From the NCBI GenBank assembly GCA_002104905.1, contig MCFE01000445.1, positions 1-64,000 of the forward strand: a stretch of 64,000 nt of DNA, in the 5' to 3' direction. The notes below the pieces were generated by a model. It was not told the origin of the DNA. It was given only the letters and a program-made list of their open reading frames with translations, and searched no databases. The stretch comes from Basidiobolus meristosporus CBS 931.73. Its lineage: Eukaryota > Basidiobolomycota > Basidiobolomycetes > Basidiobolales > Basidiobolaceae. This document shows positions 26,401 to 38,637 of the stretch, in pieces; positions within the stretch are counted from its first letter, which is position 1; the number at the start of each line of letters is the position of its first letter. Position numbers and translations under genes: made by a program.

Positions 26401-28422
26401 ACTAGCACGGTGAAACGACGTGTGTGGTGATGTACCATTTGATTAAAGAGGCTTGGATCCGTGGACCCAGCACTGCTAATTTGCATCTCCAGATGGTTTA
26501 CAATGGCAACATATATTTATCCCAGTATGAAGTATTCAGCTGCTTGACTAGTGTATAGGAGACTTTGAAACCCTAGTATCAATGAGTGGTGGTCCCATGA
26601 ATACTAAACTTCGCCAATCCATACGCTGCGCATAATATGCCCATTTAAATGAAACTTGGTATTATATTTTACATTCTTTAATACGTCACTAGGCATCCTC
26701 GATGGCTCAATCATAAACCTAAAACTTGCCGATACACCGTGTCAATCGCCATCCCAAGTATTCAAATGGATCCTCGACAATGGCCAGTTAGTGTCACTCC
26801 GCCGGTAGTGCGGTCATTCAGGAAACCCCCAACCCCCACTTGAGACCACTATGCCGATGCTCTACTGGCCACATTAATCGACGCTCGATGAGAGTGTGGT
26901 AGAGTGCTCGATTTGAATCAAGACCGCAAGGGAGACGCTCCTGTTTGGCCATACGTTGGCGAATCGCAGCGAAAGCAGCTGTTTACCGCTGATGGGATCT
27001 TAGTGGAGGAGGGTTTGACACCCTGAATTTCGCAACCATGGACTGATTAATTTGACCATGCTTTGGTGCGAGCGTAAATGCGTCGAGCTCACTGGTGTTT
27101 AGCAGCACTGATTCATCGTGGATGCCTGCTTATCCCGATACATGACTAGGAGTAGGGAACTGGTAAAACTGGCTCACCCCCGCCAGTATTTTCCGATTGG
27201 CTTCAGCCACCAAGCCCGATCCCACCTTTTACGTAAGCATCGAGTATAGAAACCCCCATCGAAAACCACAGTTAAACCTACGGTTACCATATTGGTCAGG
27301 AACCCACATGATTCAGATTGTTGTGGGATTTACCGATCTACCAGCAAATTAACTCAATCGAATTTCAACCACCCCATTCCATATCACAGATCTGGGCTTA
27401 TTGTGGCGATGGTGACACGGACCAGATCCAGATTTCACACACGTTTACCTCAGATGAATGCGTGCGAAATGGGATGTACGTAGTTGGCAGATGGCAGCAT
27501 GCGCATCCACGAGATTCACTTCAGGGATAAGCAGTGAGGAAGGTTACTCGTGTGGTGGATCGAGCATCGGCAAGATCATCACCGATAAGCTATGAGAGGT
27601 GTCCTCAAGGGCCGAGCTCCTGATCTTGCCGAGCAAACGCTTAAGCTCCGAGTGCAGTGGGAGTCATAGGCAATTTGCTCTCAATCGTTTGCAACGTGAT
27701 GGCCCAGAGGGATGACGACACCAAGACGTGCTCGTTGATACCTAGCATCGTTTGGGGACATAGGATCTTGCTCCCTTACAAACAATCAGGCCCGGTGCTA
27801 CTGCACAAGCACAACGTAGCCACCGACACATGGCTTGTACTCTGTTTTCCGCTCTATTGTATATTGGTGGATTGAACCAATGATCGCCCACAGGCCGAGC
27901 AACCTCGAAGAAATCCCCCGACGAGTGGTTTATTTAAGATGGAAGGCATTCTTTATCGCGCCAATTCAATCATTACGTATCCTGCTCGTGTGACGTTGGG
28001 TGTTATTTGCTAATGAACAGACACATGGAACTCCAAGCACTGTTTGTTTCACATGGAAGCATTGCTGTCCTCAGGTCGTTTGGTAGGTAGCCTCACAAAT
28101 CCCCCTATCATCAGCCAATGAGATGCCCGCTTGTTGACTTGGGCCACTGCCGCAATGGATACACACCCCCAGCCCGGCATCTGATCAAGTAGGCCACTGT
28201 TCAAGTCGTCAGCTGTATCCAATATGACATCACAACAGAATATGTGAAAGGAAGTTGCCAAGAAAAAGAGCTTTGATCAAGAAGTGATTTGAAAGGCACA
28301 GACCAGCTACTATTTATTTGCAGACTATAAGCAAGAATATATGATATATCGAAGGGTTAGGGCGTATATGAAGGTTAGATTTACAGGAAAGCGACATGTG
28401 AGCAATGTGGTTCATACATAGT
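23449..28422. other. Gene-poor stretch, nothing recognised
   Basis: These 5 kb contain no recognisable gene. The longest opening is an ATG frame of 230 codons (25096-25788, plus); its translation has no motif, an opening of this length is plausible by chance in a window this size, and the reverse strand is also open for 89 codons there (25622-25353). It is left uncalled. About 26000-28000 shows no repeat family seen elsewhere. Confidence 0.35.
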
Positions 28423-29115
28423 TCAAAATTGACTGGATTCCAGTGGAGCAAGTGTACAGTACTGATCGTTGACGAGAGGATGATTTATCCTTGGAAGTAG
28501 CTGTGATGCGTAATAGTCTCGGCAGGGGATCCTGATGGGTAGGAGTGCCGGTATAGCAGCCGGGGTTGGAGCGAATCCTGTCTGGAACACTGCATCCTTG
28601 GGCGTTGAGGGTTGGGTTGCCGGCCTGGACTCTGAGGAATTGGTGCTGATGGAGGGTCGTTTTGAGTCGGTTGATTCACTTTGGTGTGTGTGGACCTGCT
28701 TGTGTCGAGTGAGGGTAGTTTTGCGAGTAAACCTTTTGGAGCAACCAGGGAACTCGCAATTGTATGGTTTCTTCCCCGAATGGCTGCGTCTGTGCCGAGC
28801 CAGCGAAGACGAGTCACTGAAGGAGCGCCTACATGATTTGTAGTCGCATACATGAGGTCTCTCACCGGTATGTGTCCGAAGATGCACAGTTAGGGCCGAG
28901 CGTTGAATGAATGTCTTTTCACACAAAGGCCAGTTGCATCGGAAGGGTCTCTCGCCTGTGTGTATTCGTTGGTGGCGACAAAGATCCGATTTTCGAGAAA
29001 AGGATTTCGAGCAAGACTTTATGAGGCATGTGTACTTCCTAGAGTTTTTGGCTCGATTTGTGGCAAGGGGATTTACCGTGGATGATGAGGGGTTTAGTAT
29101 CAAAGAGATGTCCAT
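28423..29115 (-). CDS. Four-finger C2H2 zinc-finger protein
   Basis: Probable sequence-specific DNA-binding regulator (230 aa, single exon). Four consecutive C2H2 fingers of the CX4CX12HX3H type occupy about residues 30-142, joined by TGEKP-like linkers (HTGERPF, HTGERPH, HSGKKPY). The fingers begin [39 protein letters not shown] and [13 protein letters not shown] Ser/Thr/Pro-rich tail follows. The frame is open upstream to an ATG at 29247, but a TATAAAAG box lies at 29181-29174, inside that extension, so ATG 29115 is the realistic start. The finger spacing resembles ascomycete MST/COM-type regulators and animal GLI/ZIC-like arrays, but the target is unknown. Nearest genes are far away on both sides. 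Confidence 0.88.
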   Translation of the reverse strand: MDISLILNPSSSTVNPLATNRAKNSRKYTCLIKSCSKSFSRKSDLCRHQRIHTGERPFRCNWPLCEKTFIQRSALTVHLRTHTGERPHVCDYKSCRRSFSDSSSLARHRRSHSGKKPYNCEFPGCSKRFTRKTTLTRHKQVHTHQSESTDSKRPSISTNSSESRPATQPSTPKDAVFQTGFAPTPAAIPALLPIRIPCRDYYASQLLPRINHPLVNDQYCTLAPLESSQF

Positions 29116-29173
29116 AGTGCGATCGATTGATGGGTGGGATTTTTCTTGTGGTGCAATGGAGTAGATCGAGAGT

Positions 29174-29181
29174 CTTTTATA
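29174..29181 (-). promoter_or_regulatory. TATA box of the C2H2 gene
   Basis: TATAAAAG on the minus strand, 59 bp upstream of ATG 29115. It decides the start codon choice for the zinc-finger gene. Confidence 0.6.
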
Positions 29182-30775
29182 GCTCTGCAAGATGGGATTG
29201 AGGGGCCATCGACTACCCATGTGTTGAATGAATTGCGAACGAATCATTGATCATAGAAAGAATAGGATTGGTACTTTCAATCGCAAGAAGTCTGCCGATC
29301 ATCGTATTTGCCGATTTCATCATTGAAAGTAAGTGATGCCATTGGCATCTCAACATTACTTGGCAGTACTACGTATATAAGAATCTCAATCAGCTGGATC
29401 TCCATACGAATGGCCAATAGCCGAGTTGACGACTCCATTCTCGAGGTTACCACAATGGACCAAGCGATGGCATGCGGCGCTCAATCTTACATTTGGTCTG
29501 TTAGCATAGGTTGATTGGCAGTAAGGTGAAAATGGTTGCGAGGTCAATGGTCAAAGCAGATGCTCGGTATCGTATGAAGTAGACGCAAGAAAGCATGAGT
29601 CATTTCTAGTGTGCTCGATAGACTCGGTCTTGTGTGTCTGGCCCAATGAGTAATTTGGTATTGAGGGAATCGAGATGACCTTTTGACAAACAGGTTGTAC
29701 ACTTGAATGTTTCAAATATTAGGGAATCCATGTTCTCTTCCGTCGCCTAATATAGAGGCCCAATAAGGAATACGAAATAAATACTGGAAATAAGGCACCT
29801 TGGGCCGTTTCCTCTCATTCACCAAAGCAATAAAGTGATTTCGTCACATCTGTTGGCTATAATAAAGGTGGTTTCTGCGTCTACCGACAGTGCGAGCATC
29901 AAGTGGTGCTCATTGGCTTACCATCCACTGGCCATACGTTATTGTAGAATGTATTATTATGCAGTGAAACCAGGACTTTGACGATGGATCACTGATGGTG
30001 CTTTAGAATAGTATATTCCCATCGCTCTAAACATAAGAGCCCCATTAGGCAGTGAATCCTAAATCTCTAACCAGTCCTTCAATTACTGATGACCATCCTC
30101 ATATGCACCAGCTTGACAGTATTCTCTAGGGGAGCTCTGAGCGAGTTAGATCGTTAGGATAATTGCGCCAGGCTGGCATGATGTCATGATTGTGTTGTCT
30201 AAAACACATGTTAAACTACATTGTCTATTTCCTTTTATGGGCTATATTGTGCGCTTGTGCACTTGGTGCTTGTTCCTTATGATATAAAAATGATAAGTAC
30301 AAAATAGTTTTAGCTGGACCACAATTCGTATTGAACGGGTGTCATGAATATGTAAATATAGTAATCCACTGTATTTCAAAGTGATGTACCTGGGACCAAT
30401 GGCTATAGCATGAACTCTGACCACACAAATATGCCTCCAACGTGACACTGTATGCTCCAAAGACAATCCTTAGTACTGGATTCACCATGAATCCTAGTGA
30501 AGGTGTATATGCATGTATGATTGATGGATATTGGTGAACTTTGTATATATCAATTAACTTTGCACCAAGGTGGCTGCTAAAATTTTTTATTTATTTTTGT
30601 GCAAATGGATGCTAGCATCATCCAAAGCTGAGCCTTGAGATGCATCAATAGCCTTGCATGGTATGGATATCCTGATTTTCAAGGGTTGCAAGGGACTTTT
30701 TTAGTTGCACTACTACCTCTAGAATTTATTCAGACTTCAGTGTCTGGGATAGTTGAATCTGTTGAAATTCGTCAG
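29182..30775. other. Intergenic, nothing recognised
   Basis: This region lies upstream of the C2H2 gene and downstream of MAM3. The part adjoining 30776 will include the MAM3 3' UTR. Only short openings (up to 74 codons) without motifs. Confidence 0.4.
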
Positions 30776-32471
30776 CTACTTCTTCAGCAGTGGCTGGCGT
30801 TCTCCATCGGCGGGATTCTCTGAATCTACAATCCCTGCATTTTCAGATGTCCTCTCGATAACTGTAACTTCTTTTAGACGATTGTCACTTTTACGAATAA
30901 CCTTGATCTTGTTGTGTACTAAGGTGCACATTAACGCATGGTCATAGCCAATAAATACAACTCAAACATACCATCTATGTAGACATCGGTTTCATCAATG
31001 ATTTCCTGTGAAACTATTAGAAATGGGCCCATCAGTAGCGCATCAAGCTGTTGTTACCTCGCCTATAAGTTCTTCCATGACATCTTCGAGTGTTACCACT
31101 CCCTTTGCATGCCTCGTTTGATTTTCGAACTCCACCACCAACGCCATATGACCTGAAATATGTCAGTAGAGCATTCTACTGGGAATTTAAAGAAGTAATG
31201 TAATACATACTTTTCCCCTCCTGGAAGAAATTCAGGATATCCAGGCAAGATGTGTTTTGATTAGTTACTGGAAGGTTCCTTAACGTGAATTCCTTCACGG
31301 GAAGATTATCGTCAGGATCATATGAGATTAATTGCTTAACGAGCAGAACTCCGTAGAGGTTAGATCTGTCTCCTTCGTAGACTGGGATTCTGCTGTATCC
31401 CTTTCTTGTTATCTAAACCCTGCGTGTCAGTGAATAGCGGCAACTGAACTACCGCCTAATACTTACTTGATCCACAGTCTTTTGATCCAATATATGTTCA
31501 GAGCTCAAGATGAACACATCCTCGATGGGGGTCATGATGCGCGAGACTGGCTTCTCTGTAAGATCTAATACTGCTTGAATGATAGTAACCTCGTCAAGTG
31601 AGAGGTTTCCCATTCTACCAGTTTGGTGCAGGGATACCAGAGTCTTAAGCTCTGTTACACTAGTCATTAGCAACTGTACCATAGAATAGCTTGTGTTATC
31701 ATGATGTACCTGGTTTGCGGTAAGCCGTACCACGATCTTCGCCAAGACACCAATCTAGCAGGCGATACACAGGATATGTGATGATTCCTGTGATATACAT
31801 CAGTAGCTCTACAAACCTGCAAAATATATAAGTTACAAGCTCGGGCCCCATTCAAAGGAAGATCGCTGTATTCACCATGCTAAAGAAGCACCTATCGCGA
31901 GTCCGAATCGAACACACAGTGCTAAATCCAACGTAAGTCACCAGGAGCTTCTCATCTGTACAGAATGTGTTTGCTTGTTTACCTTGAGGTATCACTCTAT
32001 TATTATAGATGAGCAATTATTCAATCATACAAGATATATGGATTGTTTTGGTTACTTACTCTCCGAATATCACAATACATACAGTTGATATCAAGACGGC
32101 TTCCCATCCGCTACCAAAGACCGAGTCTATGATCACCGGAAGTGTTTCGTTAACTGCTACGTTAGATAAAAGCAAGGTGGCAAGGACCCAGTGTTTCCGT
32201 TTGTGGAGAATCTTGTACACCTTCTTGGCGTATTTCTTCTCTCTCCCTTCGCCACTTTCCATTAAGACTTCGAGATTGGTTTCGTCCAGACCCATCAAGC
32301 CAAGAGTCAGGCCTATGTGATTGCTATTCAGTGCATCTTGTATGAACAATGAGTGAAATCTCAAGGCAGTCACCGCCTACCAGCAAATAATCCGCCCAGG
32401 GCGACGAGGACGATGCTAATTCCCACCTTCCACCAAAATTCGAATGATCCTGGATCCACTTTTAACTCCAT
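30776..32471 (-). CDS. MAM3: MAM3/CNNM-type membrane protein (DUF21 plus CBS pair)
   Basis: Member of the ancient cyclin-M/MAM3/CorC family linked to Mg and other metal homeostasis; yeast Mam3 is vacuolar. Ten exons on the minus strand: 32471-32381, 32312-32060, 31996-31983, 31921-31876, 31816-31710, 31651-31467, 31412-31211, 31152-31058, 31005-30972, 30918-30776 (389 aa). The DUF21 domain (about residues 10-170) contains [36 protein letters not shown] and [19 protein letters not shown], with several membrane helices. [19 protein letters not shown] and IMTPIEDVF lead into two CBS motifs, the second ending [20 protein letters not shown]. Exon 3 is a 14-nt micro-exon. The protein lacks the long C-terminal tail of yeast Mam3. 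A TATTTAAG element lies about 80 bp upstream. Confidence 0.94.
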
Positions 32472-33649
32472 TCTTGAACTATTGTGTCTTGGACTTGCGA
32501 AGGTTCCTAATCGGAAGAATATCTCACTCGGCTAGCATGATCTTTAGCTTAAATAGCCATAGTCTTCGGTTACTCATGACGTCAAGCTCTGTCAGGTATT
32601 CATTCAGCCACTTTCGGACAAACTCGAACTCAGATCGATGTGACGTAAGGGTATGAGGACAGCTAATCATCCCAGTGAACGGTGGAGGGCGATAATAGAG
32701 GTCTGGTATCGAATAGATTACCTTTCTCGACATCAAGCATAGCTACGCTGTGATGAAATGGGATTTCCATTGGCGTATACACTTTATGATGGCCAGAAGA
32801 AATCTAACTGAATGTGACAAATCAGCTCGAAATCAGATTGGCCTTGCAAGTCCAATATGAACAAAATCCTGCAGATCAGGATGATGACATTGACCCTGCT
32901 ATCAGACTAACCATCCGGCAGTTAGCTTGCCCATCCCGCCATATTTATGATGATGGATGCCTGAGTTGGTTACAGAATGACCTCAAGATGTCGGATTTGC
33001 ATTAGTGAATAATGATGTACTAGGTCGAATCTACACTTGTATTGAACTTGATTTCTTCGGATCCACGTGCTGGTATATTCATTTAGTTGGCATTGGAGAG
33101 GTGAATATGTTTAGAAAGGCAAGGTGAAGGTTGAGGGAGAAATCGACTTTTATGAAAAGTTCTTGATTTTTTGGAACAGATGTAACGTAACCTTGGCCCT
33201 TGATAAAGCGCCTATTATTTCAACATATTTGTAGAAGGCAGTCCAGTTGTAGCTGCAACGAGAAGTGAAATAAGACTTGTGAATACAGAAGATAAGTATG
33301 AATATACAACAAATCTAGCATTTACCCTAGGGCAATTAGAGCTGGGCGAATTCGTACGGGTACCCAACAGGTAATGTTGGGCAAATCTGTCATGACTATT
33401 CCTACAATGAGCAATTTATTCACGCTATAATAATTGTTGAATTCACGAAGACTGATTGGTGCAAATGCGTAACTAATCGTAGACAAAATGCTGTTAAGCT
33501 TAAAGAAAATAAAAGAAATGGTTCAGATGAAACCAAAAAGAAAATATCTTCTAAGGGCATATTTATGAGAAAGAGAAGCATGTACGAAGCTTAAACAAGA
33601 AATGCCAACAAACAAATGTACGCTTCTTCCCTTGGAGTGTAGTTACTTG
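32472..33649. other. Intergenic, nothing recognised
   Basis: MAM3 promoter side followed by AT-rich sequence leading to the 3' end of the next minus-strand gene. A 63-codon plus-strand opening (32814-33005) has no motif. Confidence 0.4.
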
Positions 33650-34024
33650 TTATGAGATCTCCGGTATTTTTGAATTGCCTTCGCTGGTTTTCGAGCAGCT
33701 TTCCTCATCAGATACCTCGGCGTACATTTCCTCATTCAAGACGTCCTCCTCGGTAATTTTTAGTGATTTCCCGGTTCTACGTTTATGAATCTCTGAGGCT
33801 TTGTGAGCAGATTTCAAGCGTCCTTCCAGTGGACGATCCTACGAAAATAATATACGAATTAGCTGGAAATTCACTTGCTAAGCCTTCAAGGAGGCAAGTA
33901 TATTCACTCCACGATGACTAGCCGCAATGTATGCCCGTTCTTGATTTTCTAGATAGGATTGAACGACAAATGTCTTAGACAAATGGAAACAGTGTACCGA
34001 AATACGTAAACATTTCACCTTCAT
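33650..34024 (-). CDS. Small conserved fungal protein (function unknown)
   Basis: Three exons on the minus strand: 34024-34019, 33973-33908, 33838-33650 (86 aa). The translation contains YLENQERAYIAASHRG, DRPLEGRLKSAHKASEIHKR, RTGKSLKITEEDVLNEEMY and an acidic Ser-rich end. From memory, the sequence pattern ERAYIAASRR...HKRRTG...EEDV-NEEMYEE recurs in short uncharacterised proteins of many filamentous fungi, so I treat this as a conserved family of unknown role. The first coding exon would be just ATG AAG followed by a 45-nt intron; the upstream part of the frame lacks another ATG, so an additional 5' exon is possible. The conserved core is well supported, the N-terminus is not. Confidence 0.65.
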
Positions 34025-34396
34025 GCGTTCTTGAACTCTGCCGAGTAACTGAGCGAGACATGGAATGTGACAACGTGTAATAACTATAATCCGAACCAAA
34101 AAAACTTTCCAAAGTATTTTGTTGCATTTCTGTTCTATTTTGTTGTTAGCTAGGCCCTTTGCTATTCACTCCGCGTCACTCTTATACTGATGTACGTGCC
34201 GGTAGCATTTCATCCTGAGGGCTCCTTCATTTTAAAAGAATTCAACTGACGTGGTGGAAAGTCACAAATTTAATCAAGAGCGAACAATGTAGATAAAACC
34301 TAGATAGCCCAAAATATGAGTAAATGTATTACCCTTCATGGTAATTCTGTTGCTTAGAATAAGGAACTTTGAATGCTTTGTTGATAATGTTCAATG

Positions 34397-34986
34397 TCAT
34401 TGCATCTGTCTTTTTATCACTAACAATTTGATGTTGGATCTGAAACACTCCCTCCTCATGTATGGAACCATGGTATGATTCATTGAATTTTGCGCTTTTA
34501 CTCTCGGATCATAGAATCTCCCATCTTGGTAGTCGGGAACAAGGCTTTGTTGGTTGATTTCAAATGTAGCCAAGGAGCACATGGTACCTAGAGAAAAAAT
34601 AGATCCTAATGAGTCAGGTCCCATTTTCTTTAAGCGACGAGCAATAGCCATTTACCATTTGTAAGCGACGATATTCCGGAGGGTCCATTGAAATTGATGT
34701 CATGCGGTATACCCAGTGGGTCAAAGCAAATGCCTAAGACAGTTATGCTTGCTGAACATATTCAATAATAATGATCCGTCTGCAAAGGGCTGGTGGCAGC
34801 CATAATTTGATCCCCATTGGCATCAGCACCCTGCCCAGTGAATTCTTGGCCTGCAGCTTGGATGTCACGAGCTCGTGATTCTTCATACAACCCCGAATGC
34901 ACACACATACACATCACCGAGTTGATTATTCTCAACATATGCTGCGCTTGGCCAATCCTTGGGTGATCAATAATTAAATGAGGCAA
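34397..34986 (-). CDS. Possible unrecognised multi-exon gene
   Basis: Three minus-strand segments join in frame across plausible GT-AG introns: about 34986-34830, 34733-34656 and 34587-34397. The joined reading has a protein-like composition, with CFDPLGIPHDINFNGPSG in the middle and VPDYQDGRFYDPR near the end. Introns would be 34829-34734 and 34655-34588. The first segment has no strong start. I do not recognise a family. It lies between the small conserved protein and the divergent secreted-protein gene. Confidence 0.28.
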
Positions 34987-35158
34987 TCAACTTGATCATT
35001 ATGTAAGGCCTGTTACAAACACACCTATCATCAATAAGTGATTCATTCAGCGCAGCCTATGAGTGGGTTAGGGTTGGTATGATAGTGCTTGCTGATCTCA
35101 CAAGTATGTGAATAATAATGATTAATTGCTAGATAGTGCTTATATCCTGCGAATTTGA

Positions 35159-35166
35159 TATATAAA
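35159..35166 (+). promoter_or_regulatory. TATA box of the small secreted protein gene
   Basis: TATATAAA, 70 bp upstream of ATG 35236 on the same strand, a good distance for a fungal core promoter. Confidence 0.6.
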
Positions 35167-35235
35167 GATGCCTTGAAATCCCGACCACCATCACCTCCTT
35201 TTATTGTTAAACTTTTGAGAGATATCAACTTGATT

Positions 35236-35539
35236 ATGAAATTTCAATTAACCATACTACTTGGCGTTATGTTGGCCTCTGGGTAAACACCAGGATCTTT
35301 GTTCGATAGTAGAATCCTCTTACTAATGTTCTTGCAGCTGTACTTACGCAGGTGAAATAATGGATCGTTTACGTAGTCAGCAAGAGCAATTACCTTACAA
35401 ATACAGTCACGTCGGAAACTTAAAAAGACGTAGCGACGAATCGATACAACAGTCCAAATTTAGAGAAGCCTTGTCGGCGCAGATGGAACACACTAAGTTC
35501 AAGTACAATTTTAAGGAAGTGGAGCCTGAAAGGAAATAG
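35236..35539 (+). CDS. Small secreted protein, 82 aa
   Basis: Two exons, 35236-35282 and 35338-35539, joined across a 55-nt intron with GTAAAC start, a TACTAAT-like branch site and CAG end. The protein begins MKFQLTILLGVMLASGCTYA, a textbook signal peptide (basic n-region, hydrophobic core, small residues before a cut near residue 20). The mature part is about 62 residues, hydrophilic, Lys/Arg/Glu/Gln-rich, with no Cys after the signal and a possible Kex2-type site at LKRR (residues 45-48). A TATA box lies upstream and AATAAA follows about 120 bp after the stop. No family is recognised. It could be an effector-like, cell-wall or peptide-precursor protein; the sequence does not say which. Confidence 0.62.
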
Positions 35540-38337
35540 GGCCCCGGCTATGCGATTTTGAGGTGGAGTTGTTTACATTCCCCGTTGTAAGTTATACGAA
35601 ATGATTCTCCTTCACGAATTAGTAACTTTAAATAGTCAGTTCTGGTTACTTCAAACAATAAATATCTTTGGGCTCAGCCTGTCGAGCTTTTCGGCCACTT
35701 GTAAGTGCTAGGTAACTAGGGTTGTATCTTAACAAATTAGCGAGTTTCATGAGTTGGACCTTGGCCTTGCAGTGAATACAGATGTGATGCGGTTTGTTGT
35801 GGACAGGTTTTACGACTTACATTATATGTGATAAAATCGAATATCACAGAACTATGCAACATAGGAAATTTAACGAGAGACCTACATCAACCTGTAGAAC
35901 CTTGTTCCATCAGTTCTTTATGTTACTGAAAACAGTGACCATTATCTGGTCATCGGAAGCAGTACCAGAGTTGGGCTAGGATATTGGTGCTTACTCTCCA
36001 TGACATTTGTAAGCAGTACTGAATCACCATCGAGCTAATATGCCATGGAAGTGTAAATAACGGCCAGTTAGGTCAAATAGCACACATTAATTAATCTTCA
36101 ACTGACTGGTATTGCGTGTCTCCAACTCCATAGCTGGATCCTCAATATAGCCAGATATGTGTGCTGCAGTACTCCCAAGTTAAACTGACGTAAGAATTCC
36201 GGCACCCATTGCATTGAACAGTCCTTGTATTGGAGTTGTCAGACATTCCTACCAAAGCTACTCGAAATACGGATTCTTGATGGGTGAACCAAATCCCACA
36301 AGCTTAAACTATTTTGGTGACACTGGCCGCTCTGACATCGACTCATCATTAAATGGGTTTATCATCACCAAAACTAAATTCCTTGCCGAAATTTCGATTA
36401 TCTTGGACGGATTTAGACCAGATAATATAACATGACTCACCATTAGGTGGTCAGGTGTATCTTGCTTAGCTACGGCCCACCTTTAACGAAACCATTGATT
36501 AGTTGGCATCCGCCTCTAGGTAACCACTGCGTACTCAGGCGGCAATTTTGAAATACACCTACAGCACATCAAGCCTGCAGAACCCATGATCCCAATTTAA
36601 TCAAGTCACTCAGGATCACGGCCTGCGGTCCGGGCTTCTGAAGATATACTGATCTTGATGTTGGATCGATTCACTCCCCCAGACGCATCAACTGACTCTT
36701 ATCATGAGCAAAAGCTCAGCACTGTTACTCGTGATATTGGTGGATACGATGAATCGTATCGATATGGTTCTTGGGAGAAATTCCCTAGATCCGTCGCCGC
36801 TAACCCCATCACTCCAGCCAACTACTCTCCCAGTTCGTCTGGCTACATTATCATTGATCAAGGTGATTTGTTGCGTCGTTGATGATTGATGGTGTGGGAC
36901 CGGTTAATTTAAATATCACCTGGGAGCCACTTGAAATCTCCAACCAATATTGCTCTGTTTGGTAAGATGCCCCAGTGATTTTACAAATATCACCTCGTGA
37001 GGTTGTAGTTGGCAACAGGTTTTCCACCGGTGGATTTATTTGGATGGATTTTAGAAGCAGCCAGAGCCCAATAGATTGTGGCATGAAGCCAGACAATCAC
37101 AGTACACCCCGTTTGCTCCATTCTAGTGGATGCAGCTGGGTTAGCCCCAGTGGTTGCTGAATTAAGCAAGCCCTTCTGAAGTTCGGCTTGTGTGTACATA
37201 GCCGAGGCTGGCCATCAAGACATTGCACGATTCCATAACATCCTCCTCCAAAAATAGCGCAGATCCAACTCAGAAACCTAGCTCACCATTGCTGCTCAGA
37301 TCAATGAAAATATCACCCGTTGAGCCGTCAAAGGCCCCAATCACTTGGGGTATTCGGATAATCCTGGTGCTCTCGAGCTTTTCACCTCAGCCCATGCAAA
37401 CTTAATCATGTTGAAGTAACAGATGATGTCTTTGAGCTATGACCCATGAGGCGTTGGGTAGATAGTTGCTATATCCCGTCTGGGCGTGCTCCCTACTCGA
37501 TGCCACTCACTTGTGAAGGCGGAGTGATGCCTATCTCCCATTCGAAAGAATCCTGTTGGGTAGGTGGGCTCGTTTATTCACACTTGGAATGTGGCTCATC
37601 ATACACCCTCAGGTGGCTCAGTATCACAAAGGAGTAAGTATGACGGGCAGAAAGTTCTCTGGCACCACATACCTCCTTATGTTAGAGATTTGGCTAAGGA
37701 ACCAAATGAGAACATATGCACACATACAAGATTCCCAACCGCACCAGCTTTCAAGAAAAATGACTGGAGGGCGAGCCTGTTAGAAATGGCCGTAGGCGAA
37801 TTATCCGGTATTTGAAATCCACGGTACCCTAATTCTGCATCGTTTCAGAATTCTGGTCGCTGATAGGTGAATTCGAGGGAAAGGACATAGTGCGATTGTT
37901 CCATTGAGCTTCAAGAGTCATCAAAAAATCGAATTCCATTATGTCATATTGTTGGCAATCTTTCCTCACAAGCATTGTATTAGCCATACAGTTCTAGTTA
38001 TAGCGTTTTACTCTGATTTGAAACTGAGAACATATCCAAGGTATTGCTGATCCCAGCAGTGACAACCTTTATCCGCTGATCCGCAGATCCAGGTAACCTA
38101 TGGCTCACACAATAGGGTGCATGCTCAGGTCCCTATATCTTTGTGATCTAATGCTCCAGACCTGGAGGATTTGGCGGAAAATCTATGGATTTATTAGGTG
38201 CCATTCGGTTGGTACAAATACCCTTCAATGGCCACCTTATTCCTCAACCACTTCTCACTCATATTTTTTGTAAAGTCCAAGGTCGGAGACATCATTCAAT
38301 TTGTAAACCTCTGAAGACAAAGTCCTCATTATTTCTA
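35540..38337. other. Gene-poor stretch, nothing recognised
   Basis: The 3' UTR of the secreted protein gene comes first (AATAAA near 35659). Beyond it, openings of 60-83 codons occur, such as 36655-36882 and 37564-37815 (plus), with protein-like composition but no motif or exon chain that I can defend. Confidence 0.35.
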
Positions 38338-38637
38338 ATGGCCACTGTATCAAACTACATCCCACCTGCCCGCTTCAACACTGTTTCTCCTTTCGAAGGT
38401 CCTGTCCGTTTTGTTGACCGCTTGAAACATGACCCTGTTCTCCAAATTATGGCAGATATTGGCAAGCAAAGCCAGCCAGATACCAGAAGGGCCGTTCTAA
38501 GTGCTGAGGCAACAGCCTACCAGGAGCAGACCTTCGCGCAGCAACCGGCTACTGGCGAGCAAGCAGCCCCTCAATTCCGACGACCCGATGTCCCCTCAAA
38601 GTCCAGCCACTCAACCTTGTGCAAGTCGCAGAAGTGA
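38338..38637 (+). CDS. Hypothetical 99-residue protein
   Basis: ATG-started frame within a longer opening from 38185. The translation begins MATVSNYIPPARFNTVSPFE and continues GPVRFVDRLKHDPVLQIMAD, then a Gln/Ala-rich stretch. Codon choice (many C-ending codons) resembles the DHCR24 gene more than the intergenic background, which is the main reason to call it. No family is recognised. A second short opening (39019-39205, ending KPSSRQLEQSLNKMGI) lies downstream and could belong to the same or a separate gene. Confidence 0.35.
   Translation: MATVSNYIPPARFNTVSPFEGPVRFVDRLKHDPVLQIMADIGKQSQPDTRRAVLSAEATAYQEQTFAQQPATGEQAAPQFRRPDVPSKSSHSTLCKSQK

Noticed and set aside
29116-29247. Longer N-terminus for the C2H2 protein starting at ATG 29247
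   Set aside because: The extension contains a TATAAAAG box in promoter position for ATG 29115, and the added residues have no conserved feature.
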